Part shown: piece after piece, positions 1 through 4,062 of the stretch
Numbering within the stretch: position 1 is the first letter of the stretch
How the letters are laid out: each line of letters opens with the position of its first letter
Source: Clostridiales bacterium
GTDB taxonomy: Bacteria > Bacillota_A > Clostridia > Christensenellales > Aristaeellaceae
DNA length: 5,672 bases
Assembly: GCA_012514855.1 (NCBI GenBank)
Contig: JAAYZL010000415.1
Location: 1 to 5,672, forward strand
Direction: 5' to 3'
Position numbers and translations under genes: made by a program
Notes under the pieces: model-generated
Databases searched by the model: none
What the model saw: the letters and a program-made list of their open reading frames with translations, nothing else
Told to the model about the DNA's origin: nothing

Positions 1-376
1 CGACCGCGTCGCGTCGGCGCAGAGCGAGCTCCCGTTCTCGGTGACGATTTCGGGGGAATTGAACGGCGACTCGTGGCTGACGGTCGAGCCGATCTCCGCG
101 GAGGCGAACGCGCTGATGAGCGACCGGCTCGAGCTCAAGTGCGCTCTGTCGATCGCCGCCGAGACCAGGAGGACGCGCGCGTACGACCTCGTCTCGGACG
201 TGCAGGAGGGCGAGGACGTCAAAAAGCGGCCCGGAATCGTGCTGTTCTGGCCGAATGAGTCGGACGACGTGTGGTCGATCGGCAAGCGCTACAACGTCCC
301 CGTCCGCGAGGTGCTCGAGATGAACGGCGGCTCGGAGGTCCTCAAAAAGGGCAAGGCGATCGTGCTCAAAATCTGA
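1..376 (+). CDS. SPOCS (DUF3794) plus LysM protein, C-terminal part
   Basis: This is the 3' end of a gene that enters from the left edge; the reading frame is open from base 2 (Asp-Arg-Val-Ala...) to the TGA at 374-376, about 124 codons. The GTG at 41 lies inside this open frame and is probably not the true start. The first part, with 'ELPFSVTISGEL', resembles the end of a DUF3794/SPOCS repeat, a domain of SpoVID-like and other spore-envelope proteins. The last 45 or so residues form a LysM-like module ('DVWSIGKRYNVPVREVLEMN' followed by 'LKKGKAIVLKI'), a domain that binds glycan. In Clostridia, proteins with several DUF3794 copies and one C-terminal LysM are common and are thought to act in spore coat or cortex assembly. 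The tail-to-tail position next to two coat-protein genes fits that role. The domain call is by eye; the number of upstream SPOCS repeats cannot be seen. Confidence 0.75.
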   Translation, partial: DRVASAQSELPFSVTISGELNGDSWLTVEPISAEANALMSDRLELKCALSIAAETRRTRAYDLVSDVQEGEDVKKRPGIVLFWPNESDDVWSIGKRYNVPVREVLEMNGGSEVLKKGKAIVLKI

Positions 377-393
377 CGCGATGCCCAAAACGC

Positions 394-433
394 CGGCGGC
401 CGCGCGAGCAAACCCGCGCGGCCGCCGACTTTT
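394..433. terminator. Strong bidirectional intrinsic terminator
   Basis: A perfect 13-bp GC-only stem (394-406 with 415-427) closes an 8-base loop and is followed by ACTTTT on the + strand. On the - strand the same stem is followed by GCGTTTTGGG (bases 384-393 read in reverse). It therefore serves the SPOCS/LysM gene ending at 376 and also the coat operon ending at 485 from the other side. The T-runs are short (four), but the stem is exceptionally strong. Confidence 0.85.
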
Positions 434-449
434 CCGGGATTCGAAACCA

Positions 450-471
450 GGGGCAGGCTTGCGCCCGCCCC
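450..471 (-). other. Hairpin just downstream of the coat operon
   Basis: GGGGC-A-GGC (450-458) pairs with GCC-C-GCCCC (463-471) around a TTGC loop, with one A/C mismatch. It begins 13 bases past the stop codon of the second coat gene. No T-run follows directly on either strand, so it is more likely a 3'-end stabilising structure than a terminator in its own right; the terminator proper is the stem at 394-427. Confidence 0.4.
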
Positions 472-484
472 CTTCCACCAATCT

Positions 485-772
485 TCAGCCGCCAAGCTGC
501 GTCTTCATCTGCTGGAATTTCTGCCTTGCGGCGTCCACTTCCTGCTTCGGCGCGGGCTTGGTCTGGTACCATCCCATCTGCTGCATCTTGTCAAAGACGC
601 TGAACTGGTTCTGAACGCAATCGTTGAAATTGGTGCTCAAAACCTGCCGCAGATTGGGACAGGTAGCCTCAGGAATAAACGTCGAATAGGAACTTATGAG
701 GTATTTCTCCTGCGAGAGCAGGTCCTCCATACGATCCTGATCGCTCAGCGTGCTGCCCATTTGATTGTTCAT
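485..772 (-). CDS. Spore coat protein, CotF family
   Basis: A 95-residue protein that looks like a complete short Coat_F (CotF-family) protein, a helical, ferritin-like fold found in spore coats of Bacilli and Clostridia. Visible family features are the N-terminal 'DRMEDLLSQEKYLISSYSTF' helix, a middle 'EATCPNLRQVL' segment, and 'VFDKMQQMGWY' followed by a charged, Gln-rich C-terminal helix. There is no signal peptide or membrane segment, as expected for a coat protein made in the mother cell. The ATG at 772 is preceded by AAGGAGGAGG, which overlaps the TAA stop of the upstream coat gene (788-790), so the two are very probably cotranscribed and translationally coupled. The exact coat layer and partner proteins cannot be told from sequence. 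Confidence 0.85.
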   Translation of the reverse strand: MNNQMGSTLSDQDRMEDLLSQEKYLISSYSTFIPEATCPNLRQVLSTNFNDCVQNQFSVFDKMQQMGWYQTKPAPKQEVDAARQKFQQMKTQLGG

Positions 773-787
773 TCCAAATCCTCCTCC

Positions 788-994
788 TTACACGTGGCTG
801 TTCAGATAGTTGAACAGTCGGTCGTACCGCTGGCGGTGGCTCGCGGCCAGCTGGTTTGCCAGATTTTTCAGCTGCGCGTCCTGAAAGGTACTTGCGTAGT
901 GTTCCGCTTTCTTGCACGCGAAAAACTCGTGCTGCATCTGGTCTTCCAGAATGGTAAGGCTCTTGGTCTGAATCCCGGCGCTGCCTGCTGTCAT
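788..994 (-). CDS. Small CotF-like spore coat protein
   Basis: A 68-residue soluble helical protein and first gene of the coat pair. It carries 'LTILEDQMQHEFFACKKAEHYA', then 'DAQLKNLANQLAASHRQRYDRLFNYLN', a pattern shared with short ferritin-like coat proteins of Clostridia, which usually sit beside a CotF-type gene. The start at 994 is chosen because AGGAGG (1004-1009 on the + strand as CCTCCT) lies nine bases upstream. A second ATG at 1001 is in another frame and only about two bases from the AGGAGG, too close for efficient initiation. The stop is 15 bases from the next gene's start. Role in the coat is inferred from family resemblance and from the neighbour; no enzymatic residues are evident. 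Confidence 0.75.
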   Translation of the reverse strand: MTAGSAGIQTKSLTILEDQMQHEFFACKKAEHYASTFQDAQLKNLANQLAASHRQRYDRLFNYLNSHV

Positions 995-1062
995 TGTTCA
1001 TTCCCTCCTGTCGATCGGATGGGCTTAGCATGCGCGGAGCTTTGCGGCCGCATACTCCCAAT

Positions 1063-1091
1063 ATTATACATTTCAGTTTCGAGAAGTTAAA
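1063..1091 (-). promoter_or_regulatory. Promoter for the two-gene coat operon
   Basis: On the - strand a perfect TATAAT (1063-1068) preceded by TG lies about 70 bases upstream of the first coat gene's start. A weak -35 (TTAACT at 1085-1090 or TTTAAC at 1086-1091) sits 16-17 bases away. The stretch TATAATATT also partly fits the mother-cell sigma-K -10 pattern (CATAnnnTA) with an AC about 17 bases upstream, which would suit a late coat gene. Which sigma factor reads it cannot be settled by eye. Confidence 0.5.
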
Positions 1092-1106
1092 AAAGTTGAA
1101 CTTTTT
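1090..1106. promoter_or_regulatory. 17-bp perfect dyad between divergent promoters
   Basis: AAAAAGTTGAACTTTTT is a perfect inverted repeat with 8-bp arms and a single central base. It sits between the promoter of the coat operon and that of the YbhN-like gene, touching the likely coat -35 region. Its symmetry and position suggest a binding site for a dimeric regulator, but no matching regulator is encoded in the window. Confidence 0.4.
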
Positions 1107-1137
1107 GCTCCCAAAGCTGCTAAGACGCGCTTCGGCG

Positions 1138-1146
1138 TGGTACAAT
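1138..1146 (+). promoter_or_regulatory. Extended -10 promoter for the YbhN-like gene
   Basis: TGGTACAAT fits the TGn-TATAAT extended -10 pattern with one mismatch. There is no good -35 at the usual spacing (TGCTAA at 1118-1123), which extended -10 promoters tolerate. The predicted transcription start, around 1153-1154, is only three or four bases before the ATG at 1157. Confidence 0.5.
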
Positions 1147-1156
1147 ATGGCCTGCT

Positions 1157-2212
1157 ATGAATAAAATGGATTCAAAAACCAAAAAGCGCTTCGGGCTGGA
1201 AATGCTCTTCCTCCTCGCGTTGATCGCGGCGACGTTCTATTTCCTGCTGCGCGACGTGGACATCCGGGATATCTTTGCCACGATCGTCGCGGCAAATCCC
1301 TGGATGATTCTGCTCGCGATGCTCTCGATGCTCGCCTACCTCTTCTGCGGCGGCGCGTCGATGGCCGTTTTGATGCAATCGATGGGCGCCGCGATGGGGC
1401 CTGTGCGCTGGCTCAAATACCACATGATCGAGTTCTTCTTCAGCGCGCTGACGCCCTCGTCCACCGGCGGCCAGCCGATGGAGGTCGTCGTGATGCGCGA
1501 CGATGGTTACAAGGTAACCGAATCCACCGCCGCGCTGCTCGTCGTGGCGGTGCTCTACAAATTCGCGATGTTCGTGCTGTTTTTCAGCCTCTACTTCTTC
1601 AACTTCTTGTTTTTGCACGCGCAGGTCGTCAGCATGTGGTTCCTGTTCGCGCTCGGGCTTGCTCTGAACGTGCTCCTGATCGTGATCATCATGATGGCGC
1701 TGTTCGCGCAGCGGACGATCCAGAAGATGTGCCTGTGGGTTGTCCGTGTGCTCGCCAGGATGAAGCTCGTCCGGCGCTCCGAGAGCATGATCGGGCGGCT
1801 CAACGACTGGCTCGGCGGCTTTCACGGATGCGCGACCTTCATGCGCGAACACCCGTGGCCGGTGTTCAAGAGCTTTGTGATCACCGTGTTCCAGCGCGTG
1901 TTCTTCCTGCTGATTCCCTATCTCGTCTACCGGTCGATGGGCCTTCGGGCCGTGACGGTCTGGCAGAAGATGGGGCTTCAGCTTCTGCTGGCGATCTCGG
2001 TCGAGCTGATGCCGCTGCCCGGGGCCGTCGGCGCGAGCGAGAGCGTGTTTCTCGTGCTGTACGACGCGATCTTCGGCCCGAAATACGTGTATTCGGCGCT
2101 GATGCTCTCGCGCGGCATCAGCCACTACCTCGTGCTCGTGATCTCCGGGATCGTGGTGCTCGGCGCGCGCATTGTGCAGAACCGCGCGATGCGGATGGGG
2201 CTGCAGGAATGA
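1157..2212 (+). CDS. YbhN/UPF0104-type integral membrane protein (flippase-like domain)
   Basis: A 351-residue polytopic membrane protein of the lysylphosphatidylglycerol synthase TM (UPF0104, YbhN, AglD) superfamily. Hydrophobic spans lie near residues 14-31, 51-73, 124-150, 155-184, 240-260, 272-300 and 312-340. Two family signatures are clear: 'TPSSTGGQP' at 99-107 and 'PLPGAVGASE' at 286-295. The superfamily is tied to moving lipids or lipid-linked sugars across the membrane. Here there is no C-terminal MprF-type aminoacyl-transfer domain, so it would be the flippase-like half alone and its substrate is unknown. The N-terminus before the first span is Lys-rich (MNKMDSKTKKR), which favours a cytoplasmic start. 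No AGGAGG-like site precedes the ATG at 1157; ATG 1166 is an alternative with the same problem. The gene appears monocistronic and runs convergent to the hydrolase gene at 2495-2911. Confidence 0.85.
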   Translation: MNKMDSKTKKRFGLEMLFLLALIAATFYFLLRDVDIRDIFATIVAANPWMILLAMLSMLAYLFCGGASMAVLMQSMGAAMGPVRWLKYHMIEFFFSALTPSSTGGQPMEVVVMRDDGYKVTESTAALLVVAVLYKFAMFVLFFSLYFFNFLFLHAQVVSMWFLFALGLALNVLLIVIIMMALFAQRTIQKMCLWVVRVLARMKLVRRSESMIGRLNDWLGGFHGCATFMREHPWPVFKSFVITVFQRVFFLLIPYLVYRSMGLRAVTVWQKMGLQLLLAISVELMPLPGAVGASESVFLVLYDAIFGPKYVYSALMLSRGISHYLVLVISGIVVLGARIVQNRAMRMGLQE

Positions 2213-2213
2213 C

Positions 2214-2239
2214 AAAAAAAGAGCGCCGGGGCCGGCGCT
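2214..2239 (-). terminator. Intrinsic terminator reading leftward
   Basis: Read on the - strand, a perfect 8-bp stem (AGCGCCGG/CCGGCGCT, 2222-2239) is followed by C and seven Ts (A7 at 2214-2220 on the + strand). It would end transcripts coming from the hydrolase gene, but lies about 255 bases beyond that gene's stop, after the whole hairpin array. It is eight bases past the stop codon of the YbhN-like gene and has no T-run in that gene's direction. Confidence 0.7.
2221..2239. repeat. Left copy of a 19-base palindromic repeat
   Basis: GAGCGCCGGGGCCGGCGCT occurs here and again at 2471-2489, identical and in the same orientation, 250 bases apart. Each copy folds on itself as a GC-rich hairpin. 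The two copies bound the hairpin array. The left copy can also form an alternative stem, GAGCGCC (2221-2227) with GGCGCTC (2240-2246). Confidence 0.9.
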
Positions 2240-2283
2240 GGCGCTCAGACCATCAACAAACTCCGCTCCTCCCTTGGGGATGG

Positions 2284-2310
2284 ATGAAGGGGTCGAAACC
2301 CCTTCATTTT
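2284..2310 (+). terminator. Perfect stem-loop with TTTT, rightward
   Basis: A perfect 10-bp stem, ATGAAGGGGT (2284-2293) with ACCCCTTCAT (2298-2307), closes a CGAA tetraloop; the last stem base starts a run of four Ts (2307-2310). It can end the YbhN-like transcript 70-100 bases after its stop. It is also the first large hairpin of the array. The short T-run makes its efficiency uncertain. Confidence 0.55.
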
Positions 2311-2319
2311 CAATCCGCA

Positions 2320-2340
2320 GGCGACGGCATGTACGTCGCC
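2320..2340. other. Hairpin with loop GCATGTA (first of a pair)
   Basis: GGCGACG (2320-2326) pairs perfectly with CGTCGCC (2334-2340), leaving the 7-base loop GCATGTA. The next hairpin has the same loop on a different stem. Confidence 0.6.
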
Positions 2341-2344
2341 GAGG

Positions 2345-2363
2345 AGCGCGGCATGTACGCGCT
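2345..2363. other. Hairpin with loop GCATGTA (second of a pair)
   Basis: AGCGCG (2345-2350) pairs with CGCGCT (2358-2363) around the same GCATGTA loop as the preceding hairpin, four bases away. The stem sequence differs from its neighbour's but pairing is kept, the pattern expected when structure and loop are what is conserved. Confidence 0.6.
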
Positions 2364-2370
2364 TCCCTGC

Positions 2371-2410
2371 AGGATTTCTGGCCGTGGCGCGCAGCGCCAC
2401 AGGAAATCCT
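2371..2410. other. Two-tier hairpin
   Basis: An outer stem AGGATTTC (2371-2378) with GAAATCCT (2403-2410) encloses an inner stem GTGGCGC (2384-2390) with GCGCCAC (2394-2400) and a 3-base GCA loop. The internal loop is asymmetric (five bases against two). Confidence 0.55.
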
Positions 2411-2414
2411 GAAT

Positions 2415-2444
2415 TCCGGGGAATGCAATCCTGCATTTCCCGGA
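2415..2444. other. 13-bp hairpin with one G-U pair
   Basis: TCCGGGGAATGCA (2415-2427) pairs with TGCATTTCCCGGA (2432-2444) around an ATCC loop, with a single G-U wobble when read on the + strand. It stands four bases after the preceding hairpin. Confidence 0.6.
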
Positions 2445-2445
2445 T

Positions 2446-2470
2446 AGCGTGGCGACTTTGTCGACACGCT
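2446..2470. other. Hairpin abutting the right repeat copy
   Basis: AGCGTG (2446-2451) pairs with CACGCT (2465-2470), then one G/A mismatch, then CGAC (2453-2456) with GTCG (2460-2463) around a TTT loop. It touches the right-hand palindromic repeat with no gap. Confidence 0.55.
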
Positions 2471-2489
2471 GAGCGCCGGGGCCGGCGCT
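2471..2489. repeat. Right copy of the 19-base palindromic repeat
   Basis: Identical to 2221-2239. It lies five bases beyond the stop codon of the hydrolase gene (2495-2497) on that gene's strand. Read in the hydrolase direction it has no T-run after it. Confidence 0.9.
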
Positions 2490-2496
2490 CGTCTTT
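2471..2496 (+). terminator. Intrinsic terminator reading rightward
   Basis: A 9-bp stem, GAGCGCCGG (2471-2479) with CCGGCGCTC (2482-2490), is followed by GTCTTTAT on the + strand. It would stop transcripts from the YbhN-like gene, but only after the whole hairpin array. With the A7 tract at 2214-2220 it reads as the other half of one bidirectional terminator. Confidence 0.5.
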
Positions 2497-2911
2497 ATCG
2501 GTTGCCGTCCCGCGTGAAGAACGCGAGGTTTCCGATCGTCTTATAGAGGTATGTATCGCCCCATCGGTTTTCGACGTCCGTCGGCTGAAAGTACAGCACG
2601 TCCTCCGGAAGCGCGCGCTTTCCGGAGAGCGCCTCGTGCGCCGCCCGGAGGCTGTCCGCGTCGTAGCGCGTGCCGGCCGGGAACTGGTGCTTCTCCGACA
2701 AGACGCCGAGGAGCGTGCGCGCGTGCCACGGGCTCTCGACGCGGTTCATCGCGATTGTCGCCACGGCGAGCTTCGTTTCGTAGCTCTCGTCCCGCGCGAT
2801 CGCGTAGACGCAGCGCGCGAGTTGCACCGTCGCGCGATCCTCCGTAAATGTCAGGGAGGGCAACGCAGCCGTCAAAAACAGCAACGCGAGACACACCGCC
2901 GCTCTCTTCAT
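2495..2911 (-). CDS. Small secreted Hydrolase_2 (SleB/CwlJ-like) cell-wall hydrolase
   Basis: A 138-residue protein with an N-terminal signal peptide (Lys-Arg, then a hydrophobic run to about residue 22) and one Hydrolase_2 domain, the catalytic domain of spore-cortex enzymes SleB and CwlJ and related wall hydrolases. Family features are 'LARCVYAIARDESYETKLAV' (31-50), 'ATIAMNRVESPWHARTLLGV' (51-70), 'HQF' (75-77) and 'VLYFQPTDVENRW' (105-117). Most members read Y-A-E-A-x-G-E at residues 36-42; here it is Y-A-I-A-R-D-E, so the first Glu, the likely catalytic one, is Ile38 while Glu42 remains. The ATG at 2911 is chosen because a purine-rich GGGAGG site precedes it; the in-frame ATG at 2938 overlaps the promoter -10. 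There is no added binding domain such as PG_binding_1 or LysM. Activity is therefore doubtful although the fold assignment is good. Confidence 0.8.
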   Translation of the reverse strand: MKRAAVCLALLFLTAALPSLTFTEDRATVQLARCVYAIARDESYETKLAVATIAMNRVESPWHARTLLGVLSEKHQFPAGTRYDADSLRAAHEALSGKRALPEDVLYFQPTDVENRWGDTYLYKTIGNLAFFTRDGNR

Positions 2912-2936
2912 GCTCCCCACCCTCCCTTTCCGAGCC

Positions 2937-2965
2937 ATTATATACCACTTTGTAACATTTTTCAA
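2937..2965 (-). promoter_or_regulatory. Near-consensus promoter of the hydrolase gene
   Basis: On the - strand TTGAAA (2960-2965) and TATAAT (2937-2942) are separated by exactly 17 bases, a strong sigma-A-type promoter. The predicted start of transcription is near 2930, leaving about 19 bases before the ATG at 2911. It rules out the upstream ATG at 2938 as the main start. Confidence 0.75.
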
Positions 2966-2966
2966 C

Positions 2967-2989
2967 TGTTTCGTAATAAATTTGAAACA
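2967..2989. promoter_or_regulatory. Inverted repeat just upstream of the hydrolase promoter
   Basis: TGTTTC (2967-2972) and GAAACA (2984-2989) are 6-bp inverted arms 11 bases apart. They lie immediately upstream of the -35 at 2960-2965, where an activator could bind. AT-rich DNA makes chance a real possibility. Confidence 0.25.
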
Positions 2990-3013
2990 ATTGCCTACAT
3001 TCCCATATATATT

Positions 3014-3033
3014 CATATTCCGCTCGGAATATG
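3014..3033. promoter_or_regulatory. 20-bp perfect dyad, operator-like
   Basis: CATATTCCGCTCGGAATATG has 9-bp perfect arms around a CT centre. It lies about 50 bases upstream of the hydrolase -35 in an AT-rich stretch (2940-3035) that contrasts with the GC-rich genes around it. It may be a regulator site or a short hairpin in the 3' tail of the thrCB transcript; no T-run follows it. Confidence 0.4.
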
Positions 3034-3056
3034 ACGGGATTGCGCGAATTTGGATG

Positions 3057-3098
3057 AAAAAAACCGCGCGGGGCGAGAAGGGAAGCGCTCCACCGCGC
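3057..3098 (-). terminator. Possible terminator with T7, downstream of thrB
   Basis: On the - strand a 6-bp stem GCGCGG (3098-3093) with CCGCGC (3071-3066) and a long loop is followed, after GG, by seven Ts (3063-3057). The T-run is good but the stem is short with a loop of about 21 bases, so the call is tentative. Confidence 0.35.
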
Positions 3099-3103
3099 CG
3101 ACG

Positions 3104-3125
3104 AAAATCCCCCGCCGTCCGGCGG
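3104..3125 (-). terminator. Possible terminator of the thrCB operon
   Basis: On the - strand CCGCCG (3125-3120) pairs with CGGCGG (3117-3112), followed by GGGA and four Ts (3107-3104). It lies 56 bases past the thrB stop. The two-base loop means the inner pair probably opens; moderate strength only. With the T7 tract just downstream, it separates thrCB from the hydrolase promoter. Confidence 0.45.
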
Positions 3126-3180
3126 CATGGAATGCCGAAAGACGACGGGGGCGTTGTTTGAACGGAATATCCCGGAAAGC

Positions 3181-4062
3181 CTACACGATTTTCGCGCCCT
3201 CCCTGTCGACCGACAGCGGAAGCGCCCGCCACCGGTGCGGAAGCGGCTCGAGCCTCCCGGCGATGTCCTCGGCGAGCCGCTCCGGGTCCTCCGAAAGCGC
3301 GAGCAGTGTCGGCCCGGAGCCGGACAGGATCAGCGCCCGCGCGCCGGCTGCAAGCGCCCGCTCTTTCACGAAGTCGAAGTCGTGGATCAGCGCCTTGCGG
3401 TAGGGCGTGTGAATCCTGTCGTCGAGCGCGACGGACAGTATGCCGAAGTCGCCCGCCTCCATGCCCCGCATGAGAAGCGCCGCGCGCGAGAGGTTGAACA
3501 CCACGTCCCTGCGCGGCACGGCGGCGGGGAGAACGGAGCGCGCCTCGGCGGTCGACAGCGGAAAATCCGGGATCAAGGCGACGAAGCGCACCCTTTCGTC
3601 GACGGGATATTGCACCGACAGCACGCGCCCGCCCTCGAGCACGGCGCTCGCGCACAGGCCGCCGTAGAGCGCCGGGGCCGCGTTGTCCGGGTGGCCCTCC
3701 ATGCGCGCGCAGATGTCGAGAAGCCGCGCCTTTTCGAGCGGCGCCCCGTACAGCTCGTTCGCCGCGAACGCGCCCCCGACGAGCAGCGTCGCGCTCGAGC
3801 CGAGCCCGCGCGAGACCGGGATATCGGTGTCGATGCGCATGCGGACGCCGGACGCCCCGGCGCCGATCCGCCGTTCGACCGCGCGGAACGCCCGGATCGC
3901 GAGGTTTTCCTCGGTCTGAAATTCCGCGTCGCAGCCGGCGATTTCGAGCCTGCCCGGCGCGATCCGCTCGAATTCGAAGCGCGCGTAGAGCGAAAACGCG
4001 AGGCCCGTGGAGTCAAACGACGGCCCGGTGTTGCCCGTCGTCGCCGGCACGCGGATTCTCAT
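3181..4062 (-). CDS. thrB: Homoserine kinase
   Basis: A 293-residue cytoplasmic GHMP-family kinase that phosphorylates L-homoserine with ATP to O-phosphohomoserine, the substrate of threonine synthase. Length is normal for ThrB (about 300). The N-terminus 'PATTGNTGPSFDSTGLA' (6-22) is the family's first motif. The ATP phosphate-binding loop is 'PVSRGLGSSA' (82-91), followed by 'EGHPDN' (122-127), and the C-terminal glycine motif is 'SGSGPTLLAL' (247-256). All GHMP signatures are intact, so it should be active. Its ATG at 4060-4062 overlaps the thrC TGA as ATGA, a 4-base overlap that points to translational coupling and one transcript. The stop is TAG at 3181-3183. Other GHMP kinases (mevalonate type) are less likely given the motifs and the thrC neighbour. 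Confidence 0.95.
   Translation of the reverse strand: MRIRVPATTGNTGPSFDSTGLAFSLYARFEFERIAPGRLEIAGCDAEFQTEENLAIRAFRAVERRIGAGASGVRMRIDTDIPVSRGLGSSATLLVGGAFAANELYGAPLEKARLLDICARMEGHPDNAAPALYGGLCASAVLEGGRVLSVQYPVDERVRFVALIPDFPLSTAEARSVLPAAVPRRDVVFNLSRAALLMRGMEAGDFGILSVALDDRIHTPYRKALIHDFDFVKERALAAGARALILSGSGPTLLALSEDPERLAEDIAGRLEPLPHRWRALPLSVDREGAKIV

Larger units (their letters stand above)
2240..2477. mobile_element. Candidate MITE-like, hairpin-packed non-coding element
   Basis: About 238 bases of convergent intergenic DNA with 9-bp terminal inverted repeats (GGCGCTCAG at 2240-2248, CTGAGCGCC at 2469-2477). With these ends it is flanked by direct copies of GGGGCCGGCGCT (2228-2239 and 2478-2489). 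Alternatively the insert is 2240-2470 with a 19-base duplication (2221-2239 and 2471-2489). Inside are successive hairpins: 2284-2307, 2320-2340, 2345-2363, 2371-2410, 2415-2444 and 2446-2470. No credible gene is present: the short open frames have no ribosome binding site and no recognisable protein. Insertion is inferred from the flanking duplication and from the way the terminator parts are split; no transposase is present. Alternatives are a locally evolved structured 3' UTR or a small RNA gene. Confidence 0.4.

Noticed and set aside
436..450. GGTTTCGAATCCC on the - strand, resembling a tRNA T-arm
   Set aside because: The stem does not pair correctly around a TTCGAAT loop, and no acceptor, D or anticodon arms can be built around it.
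2245..2436. Possible small protein (63 codons, - strand) within the hairpin array
   Set aside because: No Shine-Dalgarno site, and its sequence is dictated by the stems of successive hairpins. Such frames are typical spurious calls in repeat elements.
1172..2467. Long open frame (431 codons) antisense to the YbhN-like gene and into the hairpin array
   Set aside because: Product is a low-complexity His/Glu/Arg-rich sequence and there is no ribosome binding site; the + strand encodes a clear membrane protein family.
2221..2490. CRISPR array or tandem repeat array
   Set aside because: Only two copies of the 19-base repeat occur, 250 bases apart, and the spacing between hairpins is irregular with different stems.
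2912..2938. Upstream start (ATG 2938) for the hydrolase gene
   Set aside because: It overlaps the -10 of the best promoter, has no ribosome binding site and would add nine residues ahead of a normal signal peptide.
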